Below, piece after piece: positions 51,892 to 61,062 of a stretch of DNA of 64,000 nt. The DNA is taken from assembly GCA_017438975.1 (NCBI GenBank), contig JAFRUH010000025.1:186001-250000 (forward strand). The letters are read 5' to 3'. The number at the start of each line of letters is the position of its first letter. Within the stretch, counting starts at the first letter, position 1. The stretch comes from Bacteroidales bacterium (GTDB taxonomy: Bacteria > Bacteroidota > Bacteroidia > Bacteroidales > UBA932). A program made the translations under genes and the position numbers. The notes beneath the pieces were generated by a model that worked only from the letters and a program-made list of their open reading frames with translations, did not search any database and was not told the origin of the DNA.

Positions 51892-51982
51892 AACCTATGC
51901 CACCCTCGGCATGATAAGAGGGAGGGGCCCACGGAGTGGGAGGGGTCGCGAAGCGACGGTTTCAGGAAGGACTCTCTTTCTG
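51871..51982. repeat. 112-base inverted repeat folding as a four-way junction
   Basis: Perfect 24-base arms (51871-51894 and 51959-51982, CAGAAAGAGAGTCC... and its complement) enclose exactly three hairpins: ATGCC/GGCAT (51897-51912), CCCAC-GGA-GTGGG (51928-51940) and GTCGC-GAA-GCGAC (51945-51957). GGGAGGGG occurs twice in the spacers (51920-51927, 51938-51945). It lies between convergent genes and may terminate both, but the elaborate structure suggests a mobile or structured element. Confidence 0.8.
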
Positions 51983-51993
51983 TCGAAAAGCCT

Positions 51994-53673
51994 CTATTCC
52001 GGTTTGTATGAGTCTTTCAGGGCGGTTGTTTTGTTGAAGACAGCCTTTTCGGGGGTGCTGTCCGGGTCCTTGAAATAGTAGCCGGTACGCTCGAACTGGA
52101 CGGCAATACCGGAAGCGTCGTCCAGCAGGGCCGGTTCTGCATAACCGGTTCCGAGAACGAGGGATTCGGGATTCAGGAAGTCCTTGTAATCCTTGTCTTC
52201 GGGGATGTCATTCATGTCGGGCTGCGTGAAGAGACGGTCGTAGTTCCGGAGCTCGATCTCGCGGGTGTAGGCGCAGGAGACCCAGTGGATCGTTCCCTTT
52301 ACGGAACGCCAGGGGCCTTCAGCTCCCGGACGGGTCGAAGGATCGTAGGTACACTTCAACTCTACGACATTTCCTTCCGCATCCTTGACAACCTCTTCGC
52401 TTTTAATGATATAGGTATACTTCAGACGGACCTCGCCATCCGGTTTGAGACGGAAGAACTTCTTCGGGGCATCTTCCATGAAATCGGCACGTTCGATCAG
52501 CAGTTCGCGGGAGAACGGAACCTTCCGGGAGGCGCCTTCCGGATCCGCCGGATTGAGCGGGCAGTCGAACCACTCCACCTGTCCCTCGGGATAATTCGTG
52601 ATCGTCACCTTGACGGGGTCCTGTACGACCATATAGCGGTTGGAACGGGCGTTCAGGTCCTGGCGGACGCACCATTCGAGAAGCTGGATATCCATCAGCT
52701 GGTCCCGTTTCGAGACGCCGATCTTCTCGCAGAACATCCGGAGCGCTTCGGCGGTATATCCCCGGCGCCGGACACCGCAAAGGGTCGGCATGCGCGGATC
52801 ATCCCAGCCGGCGACGAGTCCCTTCTGCACCAGTTCCAGAAGCTTCCGCTTGGACATCAGCGTATAAGTCAGGTTCAGGCGGGCGAACTCGTACTGGTGG
52901 GAGGGATAGATTCCCAGCGTTTCGATGAACCAGTCGTAGAGCGGACGGTGCACGTCGAACTCCAGGGTGCAGATCGAATGGGTGATATGCTCGATCGAGT
53001 CGCACTGGCCATGCGTATAGTCATACATCGGGTAGATGCACCACTTGTCCCCGGTCCGGTGATGGTGGGCGAATTTGATCCGGTACAGAAGCGGGTCGCG
53101 GAACATCATGTTCGGATGGGCCATGTCGATCTTTGCGCGGAGGACCTTCTCCCCTTCCGCATACTTGCCGGCCTTCATCTCACGGAACAGACGGAGATTC
53201 TCTTCGGGGGTCCGGTCGCGGTAGGGGCTGTTCACGCCCGGCTTGTCGACCGTTCCCCGGCCGAGACGGATCTCCTCCTGGGTCTGGTCGTCCACATAAG
53301 CGAGACCGCGCTTGATCAGTTCTTCGGCCCATTCATACAGCTGGTCGAAATAATCGGAGGCATAGAGTTCCTTGTCCCACTTGAACCCGAGCCAGCTGAT
53401 GTCTTCCTTGATGGAATCGACGTATTCCGTATCCTCTTTCGTAGGATTCGTGTCATCATAGCGCAGATTGGTTTTCCCGCCATACTTCGCGGCAAGACCG
53501 AAATTGAGGCAGATGCTCTTGGCGTGCCCCAGGTGAAGATACCCGTTTGGCTCCGGAGGGAACCGGGTCATGATACTGTCAATCTTCCCTTCTTTGAGGT
53601 CTTTCTCGATGATCTCCTCGAGAAAATTCAGCTTCCGGGGCTCTTCGGCTGCCACCTTGTTGAGTTCTTCCAT
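51994..53673 (-). CDS. glnS: Glutaminyl-tRNA synthetase
   Basis: 559 residues, class I synthetase. HIGH motif within RFPPEPNGYLHLGHAKSI, KMSKS-equivalent in TLMSKRKLLELV, and YDDTNPTKED and MYDYTHGQCDSIEH as in GlnRS rather than GluRS. The C-terminal beta-barrel anticodon-binding domains are complete (LRPGA-like TRPGAEGPW..., RTGYYFKDPDSTPEKAVFNK). Direct charging of tRNA-Gln, so no need for the amidotransferase route. Monocistronic, with promoter at 53699. Confidence 0.96.
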   Translation of the reverse strand: MEELNKVAAEEPRKLNFLEEIIEKDLKEGKIDSIMTRFPPEPNGYLHLGHAKSICLNFGLAAKYGGKTNLRYDDTNPTKEDTEYVDSIKEDISWLGFKWDKELYASDYFDQLYEWAEELIKRGLAYVDDQTQEEIRLGRGTVDKPGVNSPYRDRTPEENLRLFREMKAGKYAEGEKVLRAKIDMAHPNMMFRDPLLYRIKFAHHHRTGDKWCIYPMYDYTHGQCDSIEHITHSICTLEFDVHRPLYDWFIETLGIYPSHQYEFARLNLTYTLMSKRKLLELVQKGLVAGWDDPRMPTLCGVRRRGYTAEALRMFCEKIGVSKRDQLMDIQLLEWCVRQDLNARSNRYMVVQDPVKVTITNYPEGQVEWFDCPLNPADPEGASRKVPFSRELLIERADFMEDAPKKFFRLKPDGEVRLKYTYIIKSEEVVKDAEGNVVELKCTYDPSTRPGAEGPWRSVKGTIHWVSCAYTREIELRNYDRLFTQPDMNDIPEDKDYKDFLNPESLVLGTGYAEPALLDDASGIAVQFERTGYYFKDPDSTPEKAVFNKTTALKDSYKPE

Positions 53674-53698
53674 AACGGGGTCTATTTCAAAAATCTTT

Positions 53699-53706
53699 CA
53701 AAGTTA
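53699..53706 (-). promoter_or_regulatory. -7 promoter box for glnS
   Basis: Minus-strand TAACTTTG matches TAnnTTTG, 25 bases before the ATG. Confidence 0.55.
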
Positions 53707-53718
53707 CAAAAAATATAG

Positions 53719-53726
53719 TAAATTCG
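53719..53726 (+). promoter_or_regulatory. Variant -7 box for the serine palmitoyltransferase gene
   Basis: TAAATTCG, one mismatch from TAnnTTTG, 21 bases before the ATG at 53748. Confidence 0.4.
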
Positions 53727-53747
53727 CACCGTACAAAACCCTATTAT

Positions 53748-54938
53748 ATGAACCTGTTAAAAACGCGGCTCGCGAAATATGACCTCCCCCAGCGAATGAT
53801 GGAGCGGGGTATCTATCCTTATTTCAGGCAAATCGTCAGCAAACAAGGCACGGAAGTGGAGATGGACGGAAAGGATATCCTCATGTTCGGATCCAACGCC
53901 TATACGGGACTCACCGGAGATCCGAGAGTGATCGAGGCCGGGGTCGAAGCGATGCGGAAATATGGTTCCGGCTGTGCCGGTTCCCGTTTCCTCAACGGTA
54001 CCCTCGACATCCATGTCCAGTTGGAAAAGGAACTCGCCGCCTTCGTCGGGAAGGACGAGGCTCTTTGTTTCTCTACCGGATTCACGGTCAATTCCGGTGT
54101 CATCCCCCAGCTCCTGACCCGCAACGATTTCATCATATGCGACGACCGGGACCATGCCTCCATCGTCGACGGACGCCGTCTCTCCTTCGCCAAATCCCTT
54201 CATTATAAGCACAATGATATGAAGGACCTGGAGCGTTGTCTCAGGCGCTGCCCCAAGAACACCGTCAAACTCATCGTGGTGGACGGAGTCTTTTCGATGG
54301 AAGGCGACCTGGCAAAGCTTCCCGAGATCGTCGAACTGAAACACAAGTACGACAATGTCGTCATCATGGTCGACGAGGCCCACGGCCTCGGCGTATTCGG
54401 CCGGCAGGGCCGCGGGGTCTGCGATCATTTCAACCTCACCGATGAGGTCGACCTGATCATGGGCACCTTCTCCAAATCCCTCGCCTCGATCGGCGGGTTC
54501 ATCGCAGCCGACAAGGTGATCATCAATTACCTGCGCCATACCGCCCGGACCTATATCTTCAGCGCTTCGGATACGCCCGCAGCGACGGCAAGCGCCCTGG
54601 AAGCCCTCCACATTATCCAGAAAGAGCCCGAGCGTATCACCGCCCTATGGGATGTCACCCACTACGCCCTCGATAAATTCCGTCACGCCGGGTTCGAGAT
54701 CGGCGATACCGAGAGTCCGATCATCCCCCTGTATGTCCGCGATGTCGAGAAGACGTTCATGGTGACCAAGCGGGCCTTCGACGAAGGCGTGTTCGTCAAC
54801 TCGGTCATTCCTCCGGCCTGTTCCGCCAGCGACACCCTGATCCGGTTCTCCCTCATGGCCACCCATACCAAGGCGGAGGTGGACCGCGCCGTAGCCGCCC
54901 TGACGAAAGTATTCAAGGAACTCGATATCATCAAATAA
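53748..54938 (+). CDS. Serine palmitoyltransferase (alpha-oxoamine synthase family)
   Basis: 396 residues, fold type I PLP enzyme of the KBL/BioF/SPT family. Key parts: LMFGSNAYTGLTGDPRV, the GSGCAGSRFLNGTLDIHVQL substrate loop, VDEAHGLGVFGRQGRG (PLP-ring Asp), and the Schiff-base Lys in GTFSKSLASIGG. The GSxxAGSRFLNGT motif and the ER-x-x-Y-P-Y-F-R start match Bacteroides SPT, which condenses serine with acyl-CoA to begin sphingolipid synthesis. 2-amino-3-ketobutyrate ligase is an alternative. yicC starts 1 base after its stop. Confidence 0.88.
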   Translation: MNLLKTRLAKYDLPQRMMERGIYPYFRQIVSKQGTEVEMDGKDILMFGSNAYTGLTGDPRVIEAGVEAMRKYGSGCAGSRFLNGTLDIHVQLEKELAAFVGKDEALCFSTGFTVNSGVIPQLLTRNDFIICDDRDHASIVDGRRLSFAKSLHYKHNDMKDLERCLRRCPKNTVKLIVVDGVFSMEGDLAKLPEIVELKHKYDNVVIMVDEAHGLGVFGRQGRGVCDHFNLTDEVDLIMGTFSKSLASIGGFIAADKVIINYLRHTARTYIFSASDTPAATASALEALHIIQKEPERITALWDVTHYALDKFRHAGFEIGDTESPIIPLYVRDVEKTFMVTKRAFDEGVFVNSVIPPACSASDTLIRFSLMATHTKAEVDRAVAALTKVFKELDIIK

Positions 54939-54939
54939 A

Positions 54940-55830
54940 ATGATCCGATCCATGACAGGCTACGGGAAGGCGGAGGTCCTTCTCGAAGCCGGAAAAGTCA
55001 CGCTGGAAATCCGCACGCTGAACTCAAAGAATGCGGACATCAGCGTCAAGTCCCAGTTTCTTCCGAAGGACAAGGAAATCATTGTCCGGAAACTGCTCTC
55101 AGACCGCCTGCAGCGCGGCACCATCGATTTCTTCCTGAACTTCGAAGCCAATGAGACGGCCGCTGCCCGGCCGATCAACAAAGAGGCCGTCCTTTCGTAT
55201 CTCTCCCAGGTAGACGGGATAGCGAAAGAATATGCCGGCACCGGGAGCCTTTCGGATCAGGCGCGCGCCTTCCTTCTCGGAAACATCCTCCGGCTGCCGG
55301 ATGTCGTCGACGCGAAGAAAGCGGAAGTCATCACGGACGAGAACTGGCCGGCGGTCGAAAAGGGGCTGGACGAAGCCCTGGATATGCTGGACGCTTTCCG
55401 GATCCGGGAAGGGGTCGCCCTCTACAAGGACATCACCTCCCGCGTCGCCCTGATCGAACAGCTCTACGACGAGGTAGAGAAACTGGAGGGGGAACGGATT
55501 GAAACGGTCCGGGCGAAACTTCTCAAGGCCATCGATGAACTGACCCAGAAACCGGACCAGAGCCGGTTCGAACAGGAACTGATCTTCTACCTTGAGAAAT
55601 TCGACATCAACGAAGAAAAGGTCCGTCTCCGCCAGCACTGCAAGTATTTCATGGAAACGATCGACAACGAACCTAATCCGGGGAAGAAACTCGGATTCAT
55701 CATCCAGGAGATGGGGCGTGAGATCAACACGACCGGTTCAAAAGCCAATCATGCGGGCATCCAGAAACTGGTTGTCCGCATGAAAGATGAGCTTGAAAAA
55801 ATCCGTGAACAGTCGATGAACGTCCTATAG
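54940..55830 (+). CDS. yicC: YicC/YloC-family endoribonuclease
   Basis: 296 residues: N-terminal MIRSMTGYGKAEV, middle LNSKNADISVKSQFLPKD, and the C-terminal DUF1732-type HYCKYF-containing segment LRQHCKYFMETIDNEPNPGK then EMGREINTTGSKANHAGIQK. Recently shown members cleave RNA 3'-exonucleolytically or endonucleolytically and influence sRNA turnover. Cotranscribed with the SPT gene. The CTATAG at its end also forms the stop of the convergent phosphoesterase. Confidence 0.93.
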   Translation: MIRSMTGYGKAEVLLEAGKVTLEIRTLNSKNADISVKSQFLPKDKEIIVRKLLSDRLQRGTIDFFLNFEANETAAARPINKEAVLSYLSQVDGIAKEYAGTGSLSDQARAFLLGNILRLPDVVDAKKAEVITDENWPAVEKGLDEALDMLDAFRIREGVALYKDITSRVALIEQLYDEVEKLEGERIETVRAKLLKAIDELTQKPDQSRFEQELIFYLEKFDINEEKVRLRQHCKYFMETIDNEPNPGKKLGFIIQEMGREINTTGSKANHAGIQKLVVRMKDELEKIREQSMNVL

Positions 55831-56685
55831 GCGGACGTCGATCTTTCCCACATACAGTCCCCAACGGCCGTCCTGTACAATCGGGACGGCTTTTCCGTCC
55901 AGATTGACCGCACTCTCCATCTTCTCGAGGAAAGTATGGGAATGCCCCCCGACGAAGAGGTCGACATTCCGGGTCGCCGCCGCAAGGGTCGGATCCATGT
56001 AATCTCCATCATACCCTTCGTCGAAGCCGATGTGGGTCAGCGCGATGACCAGGTCGCATTTCTCTTCGATCTTCAGCATGTCGGCCCATTTCTGAAGGGT
56101 CTCCTTCGTATCGAATCCCGGGATGCGGTCCGCGATGTCGCTGCTGACGACGGAACGGATGTCGCAGAGGATGCCGATGACCCCGATCTTCAAACCCGCC
56201 TTCTCGAGGATGACGTAAGGCTTGATATATTTCCCGGCCTCGAAGGAGGAGAAATCATAATTGGCGCAGACGCAGGGCACCTGGAGGAAGGCGAGACGGC
56301 GTGCCAGTTCCTCGAGGCCGTTGTCGAACTCGTGGTTTCCGAGCGTCACGACATCGTACTGGAGGGCATTGAGGCAGTTGATTTCCATATCCCCGCCCAG
56401 TTCCGAATAATAGGTCGTGCCCTGGCTGAAATCCCCGGCATGGAGCAGGAGGACATTGTCAGCCCCTTCCGCCAGCCGGACGCTGTCAATATAGGCGGCC
56501 CGCTCGATGATTCCTCCGACTCCGTCCTGGTCTCCGCCGCGGACCGGCTCGAAATGGCTGTGGGTATCATTGAGGTGCAGGATGACGAGATGATGCTTGG
56601 GCTTCGCCATGTAGAAGGCAGCCACGAGCGCACCGATGGCCACGAGGGCACCGATAGAGATGATGAGTGTTTTCTTGTTGTCCAT
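55825..56685 (-). CDS. 5'-nucleotidase-type metallophosphoesterase domain protein
   Basis: About 286 residues from ATG 56685 (MDNKKTLIISIGALVAIGAL, a signal-anchor helix). The two-metal calcineurin-like domain of UshA-type nucleotidases follows: ILHLNDTHSHFEP, LLHAGDFSQGTTY, VVTLGNHEFDNG, ALTHIGFDEG, FVGGHSHTFL. It lacks the C-terminal substrate-binding domain, which is a separate gene immediately upstream (56690-57547). The two membrane-anchored halves likely assemble in the periplasm to dephosphorylate nucleotides. Confidence 0.88.
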   Translation of the reverse strand: MDNKKTLIISIGALVAIGALVAAFYMAKPKHHLVILHLNDTHSHFEPVRGGDQDGVGGIIERAAYIDSVRLAEGADNVLLLHAGDFSQGTTYYSELGGDMEINCLNALQYDVVTLGNHEFDNGLEELARRLAFLQVPCVCANYDFSSFEAGKYIKPYVILEKAGLKIGVIGILCDIRSVVSSDIADRIPGFDTKETLQKWADMLKIEEKCDLVIALTHIGFDEGYDGDYMDPTLAAATRNVDLFVGGHSHTFLEKMESAVNLDGKAVPIVQDGRWGLYVGKIDVRL

Positions 56686-56689
56686 GGCT

Positions 56690-57547
56690 TTACTTTTCAA
56701 TGGTGATACGTCCGTCGGTAGCATATTCGATATTCTTCCCGGCCGCCGTCTGCGCCTTGATATAACGGATCATGTAGTCCTTGATCAGCACGTCGGACAG
56801 AACCACTTTGCTTGCCATCGCACCGATGGCGATATGGTCACCGCCGCCGAGCAGGAAGTCGATGGTCGTCATATTGTACAGACGCTTGTCGTCCAGCGGT
56901 TTCCCGCCGACCTCGACCGAGACGAGCTTATGGTCCTTGGCGACGATCCTGACGCCGCTGAGGCACTGGAAGCCCGTTTCAGCGAACTGGGTGAAAAGTT
57001 TCCGGAGTTCGGATCCCCTGACCTGCGCATAGACGAGGTAGTTCTTGAACGGGAACATCGCCAGGACGTCGTCGAGGATCAGCGGTCCCTGGGCAAAGTC
57101 GGTCCGGATCCCCCCGAAATTGGACAATGCAAGGTCCATCGGTTTCTTGAAAATCCGCTCCCCTTCCGCACGCATCGCATCGATCATCATGTTGCTCAGC
57201 GGGCTTTCAGGGCCATGGGCCACCATATCTTCCGTGCACTGGCCCAGCACCTCCTTGAGATGCTTCAGGCGCGGCTGGACCTCGATCATCAAGGCGGCGA
57301 CTTTCGGAGTGCTTCCCGACTCGAAACGGTTCCCGTTGGGAGCGACATAGGTTTCCCCGTCGAAGGAACCGAGCGCCGTGCCGACATTGTCGACCGTGAC
57401 GGGCTGGACACCGGTCCGGCTGCCGTCCATAAGCGTCCGGCTCCACTGCATGTCGAGCGTCGGACGGGCCTTGGACGCCACGATTGCGGCAACGGCGATT
57501 CCGGCCGCGATCAAGACGTAGGCGAGATATTCAAAAAACTTCTTCAT
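56690..57547 (-). CDS. 5'-nucleotidase C-terminal domain protein
   Basis: About 285 residues from ATG 57547 (MKKFFEYLAYVLIAAGIAVA, signal anchor). Carries the 5_nucleotid_C domain: LSNMMIDAMRAEG, LALSNFGGIRTDF, DVLAMFPFKNYLVYAQVRG, YNMTTIDFLLGGGDH. In classical UshA this domain binds the nucleoside base and is fused to the phosphoesterase. Here the two are encoded 4 bases apart in reversed order. It follows the NatB-like permease gene by 9 bases and may be in the same transcript. Confidence 0.88.
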   Translation of the reverse strand: MKKFFEYLAYVLIAAGIAVAAIVASKARPTLDMQWSRTLMDGSRTGVQPVTVDNVGTALGSFDGETYVAPNGNRFESGSTPKVAALMIEVQPRLKHLKEVLGQCTEDMVAHGPESPLSNMMIDAMRAEGERIFKKPMDLALSNFGGIRTDFAQGPLILDDVLAMFPFKNYLVYAQVRGSELRKLFTQFAETGFQCLSGVRIVAKDHKLVSVEVGGKPLDDKRLYNMTTIDFLLGGGDHIAIGAMASKVVLSDVLIKDYMIRYIKAQTAAGKNIEYATDGRITIEK

Positions 57548-57556
57548 ATTATGCAA

Positions 57557-58957
57557 CTATTTTTGTTTCAGCCATTTCCATAGATCCTTGAAGGAAGACT
57601 TCTTGCCGTACATCAGGATGCCGACCTTGTAGATCTTGGCGGAAATCCAGGCAACCGCGACAACGGAAAGGACGAGAATCGCGATGGAAAGCACCAGCTC
57701 CCAGGTCGGGACTCCGAACGGAATCCTCGCAAGCATCACGATCGGAGAAGTGAACGGGATCATCGAACACCAGAACACGATCGGGCTGTCCGGAGCCCGG
57801 AAAGCATAAAAGGCGACGAAGAAACCGAGCAGGAGCGGAATCGTGACGGGCAGCTGGAGCTGCTGCGTATCCGCTTCGTTTTCAACAGCGGAGCCGATAG
57901 CCGCGAACAGGGACGCATACAGCAGGTATCCGAATACGAAGAAAAGGAGGAACGCTATAATGATCTTTCCCATGTTCATGTTCCGGAGCGTGCCCAGGAT
58001 GGCTTCGGGGCCGGAAAGTTCGCCCTGCACGGAAGTCGTATCGGTCAGGGCCTGGAGGTCGATCGTCATGCCGGGCACATTCTGGATATCTCCGCCCATC
58101 GGATTGTTCGACATCATCGCCTCCGCGGCTGCCTTGCCGTCATCCCCCATGATCTTGTCGAATCCGACCGCAGTCCCGATGATTCCGATGATCGCACCGG
58201 TCAGCACGATCCAGAGCAGGAACTGGGTAAGGGCGACCAGGGCGACGCCGATGATCTTGCCGAACATCAGTTCCGTAGCCTTGACCGAGGACACGAGGAC
58301 CTCGACGACCCGGCTCGATTTCTCTTCGATGACGCTGGTCATGACCATGCCGCAGAACAGGGCGATGAACATATAGATCGCCATGCCGAGGACCATGGAG
58401 ATGATCATGTAAACCTCTGACTGCGAGATACTCTCATTACCGGACTCGTCGACCGTATAGGAACGCAGGCTGACATTGGACTTGACGTCGGACATGATCT
58501 GCTGAAGTCCCTCGATCCCGTAGGATTCGATCCGGTAGTTCTCGACCGCCTTGTTGATCCGGTGTTCCATCATTTCGACGGATTCGACCCCGATCGGCTT
58601 CTCCGAATGGGTCGTTGCGGTCACTGTCTTCGCAACGGTGTCGAGCGGAGAGATGCTCAGGAGCATATCCGCACCATAGGCTTTCAGGTTATTCTTGACG
58701 CTGTCGGGGACGACATCTTTCAGCTCGATGAATTCGAGGACGTCGGTGTTCTCGAGGAAGGGCATGACAATGCCGGACTGGTCGATCACGGCGACCGTCT
58801 TGGCCTCATCCTTCGCCTTGAGCATGATGAAGATCAGGAGCACATACATCAGGGCGAACAGGATGGGAACGCCGAAGGTGATCAGAAGGAATGATTTCTT
58901 CCTGACTTTGTTATAGTACTCACGCTGGATGACTATACCGAGTTTCTTGAGATTCAT
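57557..58957 (-). CDS. ABC-2 type transporter permease (NatB-like)
   Basis: 466 residues. N-terminal cytoplasmic LGIVIQREYYNKVRKKSFLL, a first helix, a periplasmic domain of about 150 residues, then five helices (LGMAIYMFIALFCGMVMTSV, IIGVALVALTQFLLWIVLTG and others) with the ABC-2/NatB motif IEEKSSRVVEVLVSSVKATE. Partner of the ATPase gene 1 base upstream. By family it exports Na+ or an unknown compound; the substrate is not determined here. Confidence 0.9.
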   Translation of the reverse strand: MNLKKLGIVIQREYYNKVRKKSFLLITFGVPILFALMYVLLIFIMLKAKDEAKTVAVIDQSGIVMPFLENTDVLEFIELKDVVPDSVKNNLKAYGADMLLSISPLDTVAKTVTATTHSEKPIGVESVEMMEHRINKAVENYRIESYGIEGLQQIMSDVKSNVSLRSYTVDESGNESISQSEVYMIISMVLGMAIYMFIALFCGMVMTSVIEEKSSRVVEVLVSSVKATELMFGKIIGVALVALTQFLLWIVLTGAIIGIIGTAVGFDKIMGDDGKAAAEAMMSNNPMGGDIQNVPGMTIDLQALTDTTSVQGELSGPEAILGTLRNMNMGKIIIAFLLFFVFGYLLYASLFAAIGSAVENEADTQQLQLPVTIPLLLGFFVAFYAFRAPDSPIVFWCSMIPFTSPIVMLARIPFGVPTWELVLSIAILVLSVVAVAWISAKIYKVGILMYGKKSSFKDLWKWLKQK

Positions 58958-58958
58958 A

Positions 58959-59870
58959 TTATACGCCCTCCGTTACCAGTTTGATGAATATATCGTTCAT
59001 GCGGGGGATCAGTTCCTTGAAGGAATTGACCGCGACCCCGGAGTCCATCACGGCCTTCAGCGCGAGATTCGAGGACGCCTCCGGATTGATGGACAGGACA
59101 GCCGTGTGGCGGCCGGCGTTATCCGTGTCGCTGAGGACCCGGTAGAGACCTTCTGCATCTGCGACAGGGCTTCCGGTATAGACCAGCTCGACATTGTTGT
59201 TGCCGTACTTGTGGCGGATTTCGTCCACGCCACCCGTAATCACGAGACAGGCCTTGTTGATCAGGGCGATCTCGTCGCAGAGTTCTTCGACGGATTCCAT
59301 GTTATGGGTCGAGAGGATGACCGTGGCTCCCTCTTCCTTGAGGCGCAGGATCTCCTCGCGGATCAGCTCCGCATTGACCGGATCGAAGCCGGAGAACGGC
59401 TCGTCCAGGATCATCAGGGACGGTTTATGGACGACCGTCGTGATGAACTGGATCTTCTGGGCCATACCCTTGGAGAGTTCCTCGACCTTCTTGTACCACC
59501 AGTCTTCAATTCCGAATTTATGGAACCATTTCTTGAGCTCCTTCGTCGCCTCGCGGGAAGACATTCCCTTGAGCTGGGCGAGGTAAAGGCACTGCTCCCC
59601 CACCTTCATTTTCCGGTACAGTCCCCTTTCTTCGGGAAGGTACCCGATCTTGGCAACGTCCTCATCGGAAATCGGCCGCCCGTTGAAGAGGACGACACCG
59701 CTTCCCGGAATCGTTATCCGGTTGATGATCCGGATCAAGGTCGTCTTGCCGGCCCCGTTCGGCCCCAGCAGGCCGAAAATCTTTCCTTCGGGGATTTCAA
59801 GCGAGACGTCGTGCAGCGCTTCTTTCTCTCCGAAAGACTTGCTGACATGCTGAATCTGAATAATCGACAT
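58959..59870 (-). CDS. ABC transporter ATP-binding protein (NatA-like)
   Basis: 303 residues. Walker A GLLGPNGAGKTTLIRI, Q-loop YLPEERGLYRKM, signature VEELSKGMAQKIQF, Walker B PSLMILDEPFSGFDPV, H-loop ILSTHNMESVEEL. The C-terminal extension (about 230-300) is typical of drug/Na+ ABC-2 systems. First gene of the operon, with promoter at 59889. Confidence 0.94.
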   Translation of the reverse strand: MSIIQIQHVSKSFGEKEALHDVSLEIPEGKIFGLLGPNGAGKTTLIRIINRITIPGSGVVLFNGRPISDEDVAKIGYLPEERGLYRKMKVGEQCLYLAQLKGMSSREATKELKKWFHKFGIEDWWYKKVEELSKGMAQKIQFITTVVHKPSLMILDEPFSGFDPVNAELIREEILRLKEEGATVILSTHNMESVEELCDEIALINKACLVITGGVDEIRHKYGNNNVELVYTGSPVADAEGLYRVLSDTDNAGRHTAVLSINPEASSNLALKAVMDSGVAVNSFKELIPRMNDIFIKLVTEGV

Positions 59871-59888
59871 ATAGATTTAAGATTTCTG

Positions 59889-59896
59889 CAAAGATA
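59889..59896 (-). promoter_or_regulatory. -7 promoter box for the NatAB-like operon
   Basis: Minus-strand TATCTTTG matches TAnnTTTG, 18 bases before the ATPase ATG. Confidence 0.55.
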
Positions 59897-59926
59897 TAAA
59901 TAATTATTGAATTACAATAAATAATT

Positions 59927-60970
59927 CTAAATATTCAGTATTTTTGTAATCAATTCAACGAGGAGGTCGCCCGGCTCGGTCTCGCCGGTCTCTCCCCCCT
60001 TCCCCTTGAAGTCGTAATCATTCAGGAGAGAAATGACTGCCATGCACTTTTTCATCGGATACGCGGCGACTGCCGCATCATATTCGCGCATGAAATAGGG
60101 ACTGACTCCGAGGATACGGGCTTTCAGGTCGGCGGCGGGACGGGGATCCTTCATCAGGAGGGCCTCATATTTGAGGATCCGGTAGAAATGGAGGAACAGG
60201 GCGCTCACAGCCATCGGCATGGCGAAACGGGGTGTTTCCCCGATATGGGCTGCGATTCTGAGGGCCTTTCCCGCGTTCTTGTAGGATAGTTCCCGGGTCA
60301 GTTCGAATATACTGAACTGGCGGCTGATCCCGACATTGCTCTCGATGTCCTCAACGGTGACGGAAGCCGATCCTTCCGGCAGGTTCTTCAGCAATTTATC
60401 CGTCTCGACGGCAATCTTCGAGAGGTCGGTTCCGGCGAATTCGCCGAGGAGCGCCGCCGCTTCGGGATCGATACGCAGTCCGCGGTCCGAATAATAGGAT
60501 ACGATCCATCCGGCCATCTCGTAATCCTTCAGCGGGTTCGATTCGACGACGACACCGTTTTTCAGAACTGATTTATACAAGGCTTTCCGCTTGTCGGCGG
60601 AAGCCCCGCGCATCAGAAGGACGAGAATCGTCGAATCCAGGGGATTCTGGCAGTAAACGGCGAGTTCTTCGAGCGATTTCATCGCCTGGGCTTCTTTCAC
60701 GACGACAACCTGCCTCTCCGCCATCATGGGAAACCGCCGGGCTGCCGTGATGACCGTATCCGCATCGACATCAGCTCCGTAACAGACCGTTTCATTGAAA
60801 TCCCGCTCCCATTCCTGGAGGGCGTGGGAAAGGATAGCGTCACAGACAAGATCCGGATAGTAGGGCTCGGCTCCCATCAGGAGATAGACCGGCTTGAAAA
60901 TGCCGTTCTTCGCATCTTCAACCAAGTTCCGGCACTGCCGCTCCGTCTCTATGTAGCCTTTTCCTGCCAT
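59927..60970 (-). CDS. holA: DNA polymerase III subunit delta
   Basis: 347 residues. HolA pattern: PVYLLMGAEPYYPDLVCDAI near the start, VVVVKEAQAMKSLEELAVYC, and the C-terminal EDIESNVGISRQFSIFELT and RILKYEALLMKD. It opens the beta clamp as part of the clamp loader. Own promoter (60989); convergent with nothing. Confidence 0.93.
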   Translation of the reverse strand: MAGKGYIETERQCRNLVEDAKNGIFKPVYLLMGAEPYYPDLVCDAILSHALQEWERDFNETVCYGADVDADTVITAARRFPMMAERQVVVVKEAQAMKSLEELAVYCQNPLDSTILVLLMRGASADKRKALYKSVLKNGVVVESNPLKDYEMAGWIVSYYSDRGLRIDPEAAALLGEFAGTDLSKIAVETDKLLKNLPEGSASVTVEDIESNVGISRQFSIFELTRELSYKNAGKALRIAAHIGETPRFAMPMAVSALFLHFYRILKYEALLMKDPRPAADLKARILGVSPYFMREYDAAVAAYPMKKCMAVISLLNDYDFKGKGGETGETEPGDLLVELITKILNI

Positions 60971-60988
60971 GTAACTCTCATGAACTTA

Positions 60989-60996
60989 CAAAGATA
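60989..60996 (-). promoter_or_regulatory. -7 promoter box for holA
   Basis: Minus-strand TATCTTTG matches TAnnTTTG, 18 bases before the holA ATG. Confidence 0.55.
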
Positions 60997-61018
60997 ACAA
61001 ATCCGAAGAAGTTTCCAT

Positions 61019-61047
61019 AAAAAAAAGCGGCCCTTGAAGGACCGCTT
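61019..61047 (-). terminator. Terminator of the cca-xerC-hpf operon
   Basis: On the minus strand AAGCGGTCC pairs with GGGCCGCTT-type bases (stem AAGCGG/CCGCTT, 61025-61030 and 61042-61047) and is followed by eight T. 16 bases after hpf. Confidence 0.8.
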
Positions 61048-61062
61048 CCGGAGTAAGTCGGA

